Source: Sphingobium_A sp965228065 (GTDB lineage: Bacteria > Pseudomonadota > Alphaproteobacteria > Sphingomonadales > Sphingomonadaceae). From it: DNA of 64,000 nucleotides. Both the position numbers and the translations under genes were made by a program. The notes below the pieces were generated by a model, which saw nothing but the letters and a program-made list of their open reading frames with translations, ran no database searches and was not told where the DNA came from. This document shows, piece after piece, positions 15,235 to 23,844 of this stretch (within the stretch, counting starts at the first letter, position 1; every line of letters starts with the position of its first letter). The stretch is from NCBI GenBank assembly GCA_965228065.1, contig OZ245788.1, positions 868,001-932,000 of the forward strand. Reading direction: 5' to 3'.

Positions 15235-16512
15235 ATGCCGATCGAAGCCAAGCGACTGAAATCCATCATCGGCGGGTCGGCGGGAAATCTCGTCGAATGG
15301 TATGACTGGTTCGCCTATGCGTCGCTTGCGATCTATTTCGCGCCCGCATTCTTTCCGAAAGGCGATCCCACCGCGCAGTTGTTGAGCACCGCCGCGATCT
15401 TCGCGGTCGGGTTCCTCGTGAGGCCGCTCGGCGCATGGGTGATGGGCATCTACGGAGACAGGCATGGCCGGAAAGCCGGGCTGGCACTTTCGGTCGGCCT
15501 GATGTTCGCTGGCTCGCTGATCATCGCGATCGCACCGACCTACGAACAGGCCGGCGCCCTGTCGCCGCTGATCCTTTTGTTCGCACGTATGCTTCAAGGC
15601 CTGTCGGTCGGCGGCGAGTACGGCGCCAGCGCCACCTATCTGTCCGAAATGGCGACGCATGACCGGCGCGGTTTCTATTCCAGCTTCCAGTATGTGACGC
15701 TGATTGGCGGCCAGTTGACCGCACTCGCGGTGCTGCTGGCAATGCAGGCCGGGCTCGGCGAGGCCGCGATCAGCGACTGGGCCTGGCGCATTCCGTTCGC
15801 GATCGGCGCGCTGCTGGCGCTGGCAGTCTATCTGCTACGCCGCAATCTCGCCGAAACTGCGGCGTTCAAGGCAATCGACCGCAAGACGCTGCCCACCTCG
15901 TCGGCGCGGCACCTGCTGAAGGCGCATCTTCGTCCGACCATATTGCTGGTGATGATGACGGCCGGCAGTTCCTCGGCCTTCTACGCCTACACCACCTATC
16001 TTCAGAAATTCCTGGTCAACACCAGCGGCTTCGGCCGCGACACGGCGACTCAGATCACCGCACTGGCGCTGGTCGTGTTCATGCTGCTCCAGCCAATGCT
16101 CGGCCTGCTGTCCGACAAAATAGGACGCAAACCGCTGCTGCTGTGGTTCGGAGTAACCGGAATGCTCGTGACCGTGCCCATCTTCACCATGCTGGCCGGA
16201 ACCACCGATCCCGTCATGGCTTTCGTGCTGAGTCTGGTACCGCTGATCGCGATCGCGCCATACACGTCCATCGGCGCAATCGTGAAGGCGGAGATGTTCC
16301 CGGCCCATATCCGCACGCTGGGGGTCGCGCTGCCCTATGCCATCGGCAACGCGGCATTCGGCGGAACCGCCGAAGCCGTCGCTTTGTGGTTCAAGCAGCA
16401 AGGCGTCGAAGCCGCCTTCTACTGGTACATCACCGCGCTGATCGGGATCGCGACGATCGCATTTCTGCTGGTGCCCGACACAAAGCGGACGAGCATGATC
16501 GTGGAGGATTGA
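15235..16512 (+). CDS. MFS transporter, metabolite:H+ symporter type (KgtP/ShiA-like)
   Basis: This 425-residue, 12-helix inner-membrane symporter belongs to the metabolite:H+ symporter branch, which imports 2-oxoglutarate, proline/betaine, citrate or shikimate. The signature is strong: GGSAGNLVEWYDWFAYA at 13-29, FLVRPLGAWVMGIYGDRHGRKAGL (loop 2-3, RxGR-type), and RMLQGLSVGGEYGASATYLSEMA, the diagnostic TM4 segment. The second half repeats the DRxGRR-type loop as LLSDKIGRKPLL. The substrate cannot be deduced. ATG 15235 follows GAGGGGG. It is a single-gene unit ending at a REP-like hairpin. Confidence 0.92.
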   Translation: MPIEAKRLKSIIGGSAGNLVEWYDWFAYASLAIYFAPAFFPKGDPTAQLLSTAAIFAVGFLVRPLGAWVMGIYGDRHGRKAGLALSVGLMFAGSLIIAIAPTYEQAGALSPLILLFARMLQGLSVGGEYGASATYLSEMATHDRRGFYSSFQYVTLIGGQLTALAVLLAMQAGLGEAAISDWAWRIPFAIGALLALAVYLLRRNLAETAAFKAIDRKTLPTSSARHLLKAHLRPTILLVMMTAGSSSAFYAYTTYLQKFLVNTSGFGRDTATQITALALVVFMLLQPMLGLLSDKIGRKPLLLWFGVTGMLVTVPIFTMLAGTTDPVMAFVLSLVPLIAIAPYTSIGAIVKAEMFPAHIRTLGVALPYAIGNAAFGGTAEAVALWFKQQGVEAAFYWYITALIGIATIAFLLVPDTKRTSMIVED

Positions 16513-16516
16513 TTCC

Positions 16517-16551
16517 CGCCGTCACCCTGAAACAAATTCAGGGTGACGGCG
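16517..16551. repeat. REP-like hairpin after the MFS gene
   Basis: A perfect 14-bp inverted repeat (16517-16530 with 16538-16551; core GTCACCCTGA) has a 7-bp loop. The GTCACCCTGAA...TTCAGGGTGAC core is a repeat type I associate with sphingomonads. It may also terminate transcription, although no T-run follows. Confidence 0.8.
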
Positions 16552-16596
16552 CGGATTTCGCCCGATCGACGGATATGATCGGCTTGATCGGAGGCC

Positions 16597-16845
16597 TCAG
16601 CCCGCTTCCTCTTCCTCGAAGGTCACGGCGACGTCCGCGTTGGCAGACAGGCGAACCTTGTCGCCCTCGACCTCCGCGATCAGGCCGGTCGAGATATAGT
16701 GGTGATGGCCTTCATGGCTGCCCTGCCCGCTATCCTTCTTGGTCAGCTTGATGCGATGGCCGTCCACCTTGTCGACCGTGCCGACATGGACGCCATCGGC
16801 GCCGATGACTTCCATATGCTCGCGGATCTGGCTGGTATCGGTCAT
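16597..16845 (-). CDS. DUF2171 domain protein
   Basis: This 82-residue cytoplasmic protein has the DUF2171 pattern: QIREHMEVIGADGVHVGTVDKVDGHRIKLTKKDSG, GSHEGHHHYISTGLIAEVEGDKVRLSANADVAV and an acidic tail EEEEAG. The fold is probably a small PRC-barrel-like beta structure. The histidine cluster HEGHHHY might bind metal; that is inference. ATG 16845 follows GAGGA, and the longer open frame to 16917 has no support. DUF2171 proteins often occur near stress or surface genes in this group, but no role is established. Confidence 0.85.
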   Translation of the reverse strand: MTDTSQIREHMEVIGADGVHVGTVDKVDGHRIKLTKKDSGQGSHEGHHHYISTGLIAEVEGDKVRLSANADVAVTFEEEEAG

Positions 16846-16907
16846 GATGCTCTCCTCGGAGATGAATGGTCCGTCCTGAACGCATCGCAGCGCGCAAGGA
16901 TGCATCG

Positions 16908-17498
16908 TCATTCGCACCAGGATTGCCGGCCGCGTCCATAAGGGCGGGCCAACCCCTCCGACACCAGGATATCACTGATCGATTCGCCCCGGCGCATGAC
17001 GACCCGCAGCTTGCGGCCATATCGATCGATATCGCGACCACTGCCGGTCAGCTTCAGATCGCCCTGGTTGAGCAACGCCTGAAGCCGCCGGGTCGCCTTC
17101 GCACCGAGATCAGCCTCCACCGCGCATCGCGAGGGATGCGTCTCCGGCGTGTCGATGTCCGAAATCCGGATTTTCGTGCCGTTCAGCCAGAAGGTATCGC
17201 CATCCACCACGCAATTCGCGCCGCCGCCGCTGTGGCATAGCCCGAAGCGGATGCCAGCGGCGATCGGCTCGTCACGAACGGATTGCCTGGGGCGCGCAGT
17301 GCCGTCCGGCTTCGACGGCATCTCCGCTCCCTGCGGGGCCAATATCCGATCGGATGGTTCGCGCGATGCCGGCACGTCGTCGAAAAGGGCTGGCCAGCGC
17401 CAGTCCTCCAACTCGCCATAGATCAGTCCGGAAAGACAGAGAATGAGCAGCGTGACGCGAAGCGGCGCCCAGCCGACCCGCCGTGAAGGCCGACGCAT
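16908..17498 (-). CDS. Membrane-anchored thermonuclease-like (SNase) protein
   Basis: The 196-residue protein has an N-terminal hydrophobic anchor (about 14-27), a low-complexity linker and a staphylococcal-nuclease-like OB domain (about 85-196). Typical motifs are VVDGDTFWLNGTKIRISDIDTPETH, GAKATRRLQALL, DRYGRKLRVV and SISDILVSEGLARPYG. The metal-binding Asp in VDGDT and the DxDTPE motif are kept, so it is probably an active Ca-dependent nuclease facing the periplasm. The tail ends RQSWCE, with cysteines able to form disulfides (CHSGGGANC earlier). A solitary gene, 62 bp upstream of DUF2171 on the same strand. Confidence 0.85.
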   Translation of the reverse strand: MRRPSRRVGWAPLRVTLLILCLSGLIYGELEDWRWPALFDDVPASREPSDRILAPQGAEMPSKPDGTARPRQSVRDEPIAAGIRFGLCHSGGGANCVVDGDTFWLNGTKIRISDIDTPETHPSRCAVEADLGAKATRRLQALLNQGDLKLTGSGRDIDRYGRKLRVVMRRGESISDILVSEGLARPYGRGRQSWCE

Positions 17499-17662
17499 GA
17501 TGAAAATCCGCCTTTCGTGGTGATGGCCGCGCCACCCCAGCCCGCGCGCGCCAAACCTCCGCTGTCGCCAGCGCCGCTGAAACGGGCAGGCGTATCCGAA
17601 GGGCTTTTCAAGGCCCCTCGGTCGGAATCAGCTATGCGGAAGCTGCCTGGCGCGGCGGCCGA

Positions 17663-18463
17663 TCAGTGAACGAAGCGCGCCACCACGTCGCGATAGGAGC
17701 GGCTGACCTTCACCTGCGCGCCCGAATCGAGCACCAGGAAGCATTCGCCATTCGTGTGCGGCTTCACCTGCTTGACCAGATCGAGATTGACGATGGTCGA
17801 GCGGTGCACGCGCTGGAAGCGGCGGGGATCAAGGCGCTTCTCGAGATCCTTCATCGTTTCGCGCAGGATCAGCGTGTTGTCGCCGGTATAGATGCACATA
17901 TAGTCGCCGGCCGCGTCGATCCGCTCGATCGAATCGACATCGACCCGGAAGATCTGGCCACGATCCTTGATGTTGATCAGCTTCTCGTAGCGGTTCGCGG
18001 CATGGCCATCGGACTCGCCCGCCATCTGGTCCACCGCGTCGGGCGCAACCTCGGACAGAACTTCCTTCAGCCGCTCGACCTCTTCCTGACCGCGCTTTTC
18101 GGCCAGGCGCTGGCGAACGCGATCCAGCGTGTCGGCCAGCCGCTCGGGTTCGACCGGCTTCATCAGATAATCCATCGCCTGCGCCTCGAATGCGCGGATC
18201 GCATGGTCGGAATAGGCGGTGACGAATACGAACAGAGGCGGCTCCACCTCCATCAGGCCCTGGACGACGGAGAAGCCGTCGAACCCGGGCATCTGGATAT
18301 CGAGAAAGACGAGGTCGGGCTTGTGGGTCTTGATCGAGCGAATGGCCTCGCGACCGTTCAGGCAGGTATCGATGATTTCGACATCGTCATGGGCTTCCAG
18401 TCTCAGCTTCATGCCCTGGATTGCCAGGGATTCGTCGTCGACCAGAATGGTACGTATCGTCAT
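17663..18463 (-). CDS. LytTR-family response regulator
   Basis: The 266-residue regulator has a receiver domain (about 1-120) with D9/D10, phospho-acceptor D55 in LVFLDIQMPG and the conserved Lys in DYLMKPVEPE. A charged coiled-coil-like linker (about 118-150) and a LytTR DNA-binding domain (about 160-263) follow, the latter with INIKDRGQIFRVDVDSIERIDAAGDYMCIY and RFQRVHRSTIVNLDLVKQ. Such proteins bind paired direct repeats at target promoters. The start overlaps the upstream kinase stop by four bases (ATGA), so the pair is translationally coupled. Targets are unknown; relatives often control metabolism or surface functions. Confidence 0.94.
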   Translation of the reverse strand: MTIRTILVDDESLAIQGMKLRLEAHDDVEIIDTCLNGREAIRSIKTHKPDLVFLDIQMPGFDGFSVVQGLMEVEPPLFVFVTAYSDHAIRAFEAQAMDYLMKPVEPERLADTLDRVRQRLAEKRGQEEVERLKEVLSEVAPDAVDQMAGESDGHAANRYEKLINIKDRGQIFRVDVDSIERIDAAGDYMCIYTGDNTLILRETMKDLEKRLDPRRFQRVHRSTIVNLDLVKQVKPHTNGECFLVLDSGAQVKVSRSYRDVVARFVH

Positions 18464-19611
18464 GCGGCCACTTTCGGCTGTTCGTCCAATATGAGTGGGA
18501 ACTCCAATATAACGCTGAACCCCCCACTTGGTTTCGAACCCGCATCAAATCGATGCTCGGGTCCGAACGCCTGGGCGAGGCGATCGCGAATATTGGCCAG
18601 ACCCACTCCTGTGGAATAGCTGGGCCTGATCGCGTTGTCCTTCAACCCCGGCCCAGTGTCGGACACGGTGATCTGCACCCGATCTCCGGCCAGTCGCGCT
18701 TCGACCGAGATATCCGCGCCTTCCTCCTGCGGGGTCACGGCATATTTGATGGCATTCTCGACGAGCGGCTGGAGCAGCAACGAAGGCAGCCTGGCCTTCG
18801 CTGCATCGTCCTCGATCAGGAAATGGGTGCGCAGCCGGTCTTCGAAGCGCATCTTCTCGATCTCCAGATAGAGTTTCAGCGTCTCGACCTCCTGCGCCAG
18901 CGTCACCTGTGCGGTCGGCTCGTTGGCAAGCGTATAGCGCAGGAATGAGGACAGGCGCGACAGCATCATGTTCGCGCGCTCGGTCTGTTTCAGCAGAACC
19001 AGCGTCGAAATCGAGTTCAACGTGTTGAACAGGAAATGGGGATTGAGCTGATAGCGCAGCATGGCGAGCTGCGCCGAGGTTGCCTGGACGTCGAGCTTGA
19101 CCAGCTGATCCGCCTGTTCCTCGACGATCAGGTAGAAGTTGATCGCATAATAGAGCGCCGACCAGGCAGCGAGGATGGTAAAATCCAGCGTCAGCGTGCC
19201 GAGCACCAGAACACTCGACAACGGCGTATCCGGCTTGTTGATCGTCGAGAACACCCAGGCGTCGATCACCGCGAACAGCAAGGTCGCGACCATGATCGCG
19301 ACCACCGTGACACCCCAGGTCACGATCCGTGCACGGCTGATCACCATGCGATAGATCACACCCAGCACCAGGGTCAGCGAATAGCCGGTCACGACGTGGA
19401 TCAGCAGCGGCACCAGGAATTCGAGCGGAAAGCCGTTCGAGAAGCCCGACAGTGCGCGCAGCACCATATAGCCCGCCCAGCCCGCAGACTGGAGGTTCCA
19501 GAAGGCCCGGTTCTTGTCGTCGAAGAACGGCCGTCGCTTGAGCCCGATGCTCGCCATGGCGTCGCTGTATCGCGTCGAACGACGAAGGTGAAGCGCGACG
19601 CGTGCCAGCAT
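18460..19611 (-). CDS. LytS/YehU-type sensor histidine kinase
   Basis: The 383-residue kinase has four or five predicted membrane helices in its first 160 residues (for example LVPLLIHVVTGYSLTLVLGVIY and VTVVAIMVATLLFAVIDAWVF). A His_kinase domain follows with the phospho-acceptor in YQLNPHFLFNTLNSIS (about 190) and an HATPase domain (LPSLLLQPLVENAIKYAV and DTGPGLKD...GVGLANIRDRL). It has no separate periplasmic sensor domain, so the signal is probably sensed in the membrane. ATG 19611 follows GAGAGG with a good gap; ATG 19557 is an alternative. It forms an operon with the LytTR regulator. Confidence 0.93.
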   Translation of the reverse strand: MLARVALHLRRSTRYSDAMASIGLKRRPFFDDKNRAFWNLQSAGWAGYMVLRALSGFSNGFPLEFLVPLLIHVVTGYSLTLVLGVIYRMVISRARIVTWGVTVVAIMVATLLFAVIDAWVFSTINKPDTPLSSVLVLGTLTLDFTILAAWSALYYAINFYLIVEEQADQLVKLDVQATSAQLAMLRYQLNPHFLFNTLNSISTLVLLKQTERANMMLSRLSSFLRYTLANEPTAQVTLAQEVETLKLYLEIEKMRFEDRLRTHFLIEDDAAKARLPSLLLQPLVENAIKYAVTPQEEGADISVEARLAGDRVQITVSDTGPGLKDNAIRPSYSTGVGLANIRDRLAQAFGPEHRFDAGSKPSGGFSVILEFPLILDEQPKVAA

Positions 19612-19796
19612 CCCCCGCCTCTCTCAAAACGCCCGAAAAATGGGCTCATGTCCTTGAGAATAACGAACCAAATAGGATATTAATTGAAAAATTGAGATTT
19701 CGTTATTGGTTCAAGAAGACGCGGCGCAGCCGTCTCTCCAACCCGACTACCCAATAGATCCGGGCCGGGTTAGTCTGATGGAAGAGGAGACGAGTC

Positions 19797-20390
19797 ATGA
19801 ACGACCAGACGCGTGATCGCGCGACGTTCACCGCCATGACGGACGGCACACAGGCCGACTGGCAGGTGATCAGCAGCCACTTCGCCCCCTTCGCTGCCAG
19901 CGGCGGCAGGCGCGTACTCGATCATCTGAAGCTGCTCGATGGGGATTTTGGCGGATTCCCGGTCGACCGGCTCCAGCACTCGCTGCAGACCGCGACGCGC
20001 GCGTATCGCGACGGACGCCCCGACGATTATGTGGTGATGGCACTGATCCACGACATCGGCGACACGCTGGGCGCTTACAACCACCCGGACATCGGCGCCG
20101 CGATCATCAGGCCCTTCGTATCCGAGGAACTGCACTGGATCACTGCTCAGCACGGTATCTTCCAGGGCTATTATTTCTTCCATTATGTCGGCCTGGATCG
20201 CGACCTTCGCGAGAAATTCCGCGGCCATCCGCATTTCGAGGCCTGCGCGGAATTCTGCGAGACATACGACCAGACGGCGTTCGACCCGGCATATGAGAGC
20301 GCCCCGATCGACTTTTTCGAGCCGATGGTAATGAAGCTGTTCGAACGGCCCCGCCAGAGCGTCTACAACAAGGCAGTGGAAGCGGCGTAA
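19797..20390 (+). CDS. HD-domain protein (predicted phosphohydrolase or diiron oxygenase)
   Basis: The 197-residue cytoplasmic protein is an HD-fold metalloprotein of the COG4341 kind. Likely metal ligands are H61 (RLQHSLQTA), H85-D86 (ALIHDIGDTL), H96 (YNHPDIG) and H119 (TAQHGIFQ), with a later Asp. This order is shared by HD phosphohydrolases and by the mixed-valent diiron oxygenases PhnZ and MIOX; LQHSLQ and the HD motif are close to PhnZ. I do not see PhnZ's Tyr/Glu lid before the first His, so phosphonate cleavage is not supported. It is a single-gene unit with a good ribosome site (GAGGAG) and its own terminator. Confidence 0.75.
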   Translation: MNDQTRDRATFTAMTDGTQADWQVISSHFAPFAASGGRRVLDHLKLLDGDFGGFPVDRLQHSLQTATRAYRDGRPDDYVVMALIHDIGDTLGAYNHPDIGAAIIRPFVSEELHWITAQHGIFQGYYFFHYVGLDRDLREKFRGHPHFEACAEFCETYDQTAFDPAYESAPIDFFEPMVMKLFERPRQSVYNKAVEAA

Positions 20391-20419
20391 GGCCGCCCAC
20401 CAGCATCCATCCCGCAAAG

Positions 20420-20457
20420 AAAAACCGCCGCCCCTTTCGGGACGGCGGCTCTTTTTG
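20420..20457. terminator. Intrinsic terminator between the HD gene and a TonB receptor
   Basis: A GC-rich stem (CCGCCGCCC...GGGACGGCGG, one bulge, about 20425-20449), preceded by AAAAA and followed by CTCTTTTTG, lies between convergent genes. Confidence 0.85.
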
Positions 20458-20474
20458 TTCGTTTATCGTCGCGA

Positions 20475-23162
20475 TCAGAAAGCGAAGACCAGCGAACCCA
20501 TCACCGTACGCGGCGGGCCGATCTGCACGAAGATCGGCGAGGTGTAACCGGTCAGCGCGCGGGTTGTCGCGTTATAGACGGGCGACTGATTTCCGCCGTC
20601 GAAGCTGCCGACATAGAGTTTGTCGAACACATTGGTCACGTTCAGCTGGAAAAAGGTCTTGTCGTTGAGACCCAGGAATTTCAGCGAGAGACGCGCGTCG
20701 ATGTCGACCAGCGTGTAGGCGGGCGCTGCCGCCGGGAACACGACGGTACCGACCTGGTTGGGCGCAGTGCCCAGGATTGGCGTCGCGTAGATCGGCAGGT
20801 TCGAATCGTTGACATAACGCTTGCCCGTGCGCTTCGCCTGCACGCCCACTTCGAGCGGACCGAGATTACCCTGGATGCGGCCACCGAGCGTGAAGACCGG
20901 CGGACCCGATTCCCGCTTGCCCTTGGTCGGCGAATAGATCGGCGTGATCGTCGTACCGTTCACGAGTTCGGTGATCAGCAGGTCGTCCTTGATCTCCGAC
21001 TTCAGGTAGGAACCGAAGACGTAGAAGGAGATCTCGGGGATCGGCTGGTAGGAGACGCTGCCGTCGATACCATATTTGTCCACCGTACCGAGGTTCCGGA
21101 AGATGCTGCGATCCAGATCGGGATCATAAGCTTCGGCAAGGCGGTTCTTGTACTTGGTGAACCAGACCGAGAGCTGCGCGATCAACGTCGACGACCGGTA
21201 ACGGACACCCAGATCATAATTGGTCGTCGTCTCCGGCCGCGGGTTCGCCTGATCGGTCGCAGCGGGGAAATAGAAGCTGTTATAGAGCGAGTCGGTGCGC
21301 GGCACCTGCAGGCCCTGCGAGTAATTCGCGAAAATGCTGGCCCGATTGGTGATGTCGTAGGTCAGGCCGAGATTCGGCAGCAGCTTGTTATACTTGAAAG
21401 TGCGCGTCTGCGGCCCCTGAACAGGCGACGTTACCCCGCCACCGACGATCACGGTGGGGTTGTTGGCAAGCCATGCGGCCAGCCCGGCAGCATTGGTGCC
21501 GAAGCACTCGACGAAGCCCGACGCGCTCGAGGTTGCACAGTTGTTGGTCAGTTCGCGCTTGAAGAACGGTGCGCGCAGGCCGACGTTCACGGTCAGCTTC
21601 TCGTCGAAGAATTCGCCGCGATACTCACCGGCGATCTGGTGCAGGATCGCGTACGAGAGACGATCGCGCCTTTGCAGAATGTTGCCGGCGCCGTCCGCGA
21701 GCCCGTTATTGATCGGGAACACGTCCAGCGGCGATCCGTCGAGATCGAGCACCTGCGTCTGGCCGGTCTGGCGGTGACGCGCCCGATCCCAGGAATAGGC
21801 GACACGGACCGTGTTATGCTCATCGACGTCATAGCGCAGCGACGCGATCACGCCGAAACGCTTGGTGATGGTCTGGTTGGGCGCGAGCACGCGGACCGAA
21901 TCCAGGGCATCGCCGTCGCCGTTCAGATCGCGACCGTAATAGGGCGTACCGCCGATATAGCCAGTCTGACAGCTCAGATTGGCCGCCGCCGGCAGCGTCT
22001 GACAGTTGGAATTGCCGCCGACCGGATTGACGTCGCGACGACCTTCCTGGCCGACCGCCGTGCCACCACCATTGGCCTTGGTGTACTGGTAGCTCGGATC
22101 GACCGTCAGCACGAGGCCATCGGTCAGTGTGAACTTCGAAGCACCGCGGATATTGCCGGTGTTGGACGGGTTGAAACGCTCGTCGAAGGTCGAACCGCAC
22201 GAATTGGCCGCGTCGGGATCGACATAGCCGGGCGCCGAGATCTGAGCGACCGTTTCGGGCACCGCCTTGGTGATCTGGCAGCGGGCGATCGCATAGAAGC
22301 GCTCGTCCTTGGTCTGCGGGAAGCGGTTGGTCACGGTCAGGTTCGCGTCGTTACGCAGCGCGACCGAACCAAGGAAGTTGTTGCGGTTCTGGTTATAATG
22401 CCCGGCGACCGAGATAAAGTCGCCGTTCGAGCCGAGCGGCTGATAGATGCGAGCATTATATTGCTGTTTGTCGATCCGCCCCACCGAACGGCCGGGACCA
22501 GTCAGATTGAAGACGTTGTTGTTCTCCGCATGGCTGCCGGCGAAGAATGCGCGCGTGCCCCATGGGCCGATTTCGCCGGTATCCACCGAGCCGAATAGGC
22601 GGAAAAAGCCATATTCACCGACCGAGCCGGCCATCTTCGCGCCGAAATCCTTGTAGGGATTGCGTGTGCGATAGTTCACGGTCGAACCCGATGCCGCAGC
22701 AGTGGGGCTGTCGACGTCGGTCGAGCCCAGGTTCACATTGACCTGCTCGATCAGTTCGGGATCGACCTGCTGGTTCGAATACAGCGAATAGTTGCCCGAA
22801 TCGTTCAGCGGCACACCGTCGAAAGTCTGGCTGATACGCGTATTGTCAAAACCGCGGATATAAAGCTTGCCGCCAGCCGAACCGAAGGGATCGTTATTCT
22901 GGAAGGAGACGCCGGGAAGCTGATTGATGATGTCGTTGATCGTCTGACCCGGCGCCTGGCGCCCGATGAATTCCTGGGTCAGGACAGCCTTCGCCTTGCT
23001 GGTGTCGGGCGCGAGGACGCCGGCAACGCCAGTGTCGGTCCGCGCGCCGGTGACGACGATTTCCTTCTCGTCGAAATCGATCGAGCCGGTCGACTGAGCG
23101 AACGCGGCGCCCGGAATCAAAAGCGCGGCAAAGGCCACGCCGACATAAAGCGTATTCTTCAT
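20475..23162 (-). CDS. TonB-dependent outer-membrane receptor
   Basis: This 895-residue receptor has a signal peptide (MKNTLYVGVAFAALLIPGAAFAQ), a TonB-box-like KEIVVTGAR at about residue 33, a plug domain (APGQTINDIINQLPGVSFQNNDPFGSAGGKLYIRGFDNTRISQTFDGVPLNDSG) and a 22-strand-type barrel ending in PPRTVMGSLVFAF, with terminal Phe for BAM recognition. The substrate is unknown; sphingomonads use such receptors for iron chelates, sugars and oligomers. An open frame extends to 23411, but ATG 23162 follows AAGGGG and starts the signal peptide. A 500-bp gene-free region lies upstream, suggesting a long regulated leader. No transport partner genes are adjacent. Confidence 0.93.
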   Translation of the reverse strand: MKNTLYVGVAFAALLIPGAAFAQSTGSIDFDEKEIVVTGARTDTGVAGVLAPDTSKAKAVLTQEFIGRQAPGQTINDIINQLPGVSFQNNDPFGSAGGKLYIRGFDNTRISQTFDGVPLNDSGNYSLYSNQQVDPELIEQVNVNLGSTDVDSPTAAASGSTVNYRTRNPYKDFGAKMAGSVGEYGFFRLFGSVDTGEIGPWGTRAFFAGSHAENNNVFNLTGPGRSVGRIDKQQYNARIYQPLGSNGDFISVAGHYNQNRNNFLGSVALRNDANLTVTNRFPQTKDERFYAIARCQITKAVPETVAQISAPGYVDPDAANSCGSTFDERFNPSNTGNIRGASKFTLTDGLVLTVDPSYQYTKANGGGTAVGQEGRRDVNPVGGNSNCQTLPAAANLSCQTGYIGGTPYYGRDLNGDGDALDSVRVLAPNQTITKRFGVIASLRYDVDEHNTVRVAYSWDRARHRQTGQTQVLDLDGSPLDVFPINNGLADGAGNILQRRDRLSYAILHQIAGEYRGEFFDEKLTVNVGLRAPFFKRELTNNCATSSASGFVECFGTNAAGLAAWLANNPTVIVGGGVTSPVQGPQTRTFKYNKLLPNLGLTYDITNRASIFANYSQGLQVPRTDSLYNSFYFPAATDQANPRPETTTNYDLGVRYRSSTLIAQLSVWFTKYKNRLAEAYDPDLDRSIFRNLGTVDKYGIDGSVSYQPIPEISFYVFGSYLKSEIKDDLLITELVNGTTITPIYSPTKGKRESGPPVFTLGGRIQGNLGPLEVGVQAKRTGKRYVNDSNLPIYATPILGTAPNQVGTVVFPAAAPAYTLVDIDARLSLKFLGLNDKTFFQLNVTNVFDKLYVGSFDGGNQSPVYNATTRALTGYTSPIFVQIGPPRTVMGSLVFAF

Positions 23163-23664
23163 GGATAGTCCCCTTGTTGGACCCGGCAGCCTTCCCTCAA
23201 AGGCGACTCGCAGTCCGAAACTTACGTTGCACTGCAACAGCACGGCGCCCCCATAAAGGCCCAAATGTTGCACCGCGATGACGACCGGTTTTTTATTTGG
23301 CCAAGTGATGCATGAGTGCCACACTCGTCGTAAAAAAATGATTTGATAGCAGCACGCCGAACAACAGCGCTTGCGACAGTCATATCGACGCCGAAACCGA
23401 AGCGATCCCATCCATCATCATGCTGAATTTTTGCGCCGGCGGCCGAATGTCGCGAGCGATTACCTGCGGAATAACGCAGGAAGTGCTCGAACGACTTTCC
23501 TGTTTGCCGCCAATCGCGAAAACGAACCACGAAATCAGAGTCTGGCGGGGAAAATCTGCGTCATGCAGCTCTCGTCCCACAGCAAACGGCGGAATTGGCC
23601 ATACCGGCCACCGATGCGCCGGAGTGGCGTCCGATCCGATTGAAACGGATCGGACGCGAAGCCG
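23163..23664. other. Gene-free upstream region of a TonB receptor
   Basis: About 500 bp without a convincing ORF on either strand. It is AT-richer than the genes around it (for example TTTTTTATTTGG at 23289-23300 and AAAAAAATGATTTGATAG at 23333-23350), which fits a promoter and long leader for the receptor. I see no riboswitch fold or boxed repeat that I can name. Confidence 0.4.
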
Positions 23665-23844
23665 TCAGCGCAGCTTCGCGATCTTCAACCCGTCGATCTT
23701 CGCCCGATCCTTGATCGATTCCTCGCTGCGGGTCAGCGCCTTGGCCATCGCCTTCAGCGGCATGCCCTTCTTGGCGAGCAGATGCAGCTTCTGAAGCTCG
23801 TCGCTCGTCCAAGGCTGGCGATGGCGTTCGAAGCGCTCGGCCAT
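23665..23844 (-). CDS. 59-residue SANT/Myb-like helix-turn-helix protein
   Basis: A 59-residue basic protein coded on the minus strand, starting ATG 23844 and ending TGA 23665. The sequence begins MAERFERHRQPWTSDE and continues LQKLHLLAKKGMPL then KAMAKALTRSEESIKDRA. This is a small three-helix DNA-binding pattern: Trp at the first helix, Gly before the second, and a basic recognition helix with S-x-x-S-I. It resembles SANT/Myb or sigma-region-4-like folds. Its ATG overlaps the lepA stop as TGATG, so it is translationally coupled to lepA. Third-position GC bias supports coding. I do not know its role. Confidence 0.75.
   Translation of the reverse strand: MAERFERHRQPWTSDELQKLHLLAKKGMPLKAMAKALTRSEESIKDRAKIDGLKIAKLR

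Noticed and set aside
14341..15660. 439-residue minus-strand ORF covering the lipoprotein region
   Set aside because: The lipoprotein frame has a signal peptide and lipobox; this one is a low-complexity shadow whose last 18 codons only coincide with the micro-ORF.
20681..23411. Upstream extension of the first TonB receptor frame
   Set aside because: The first 83 codons are Cys/Arg-rich and lack a signal peptide; ATG 23162 begins a proper signal peptide.
23163..23664. Possible riboswitch before the TonB receptor
   Set aside because: I looked for cobalamin- or TPP-like conserved blocks and saw none.
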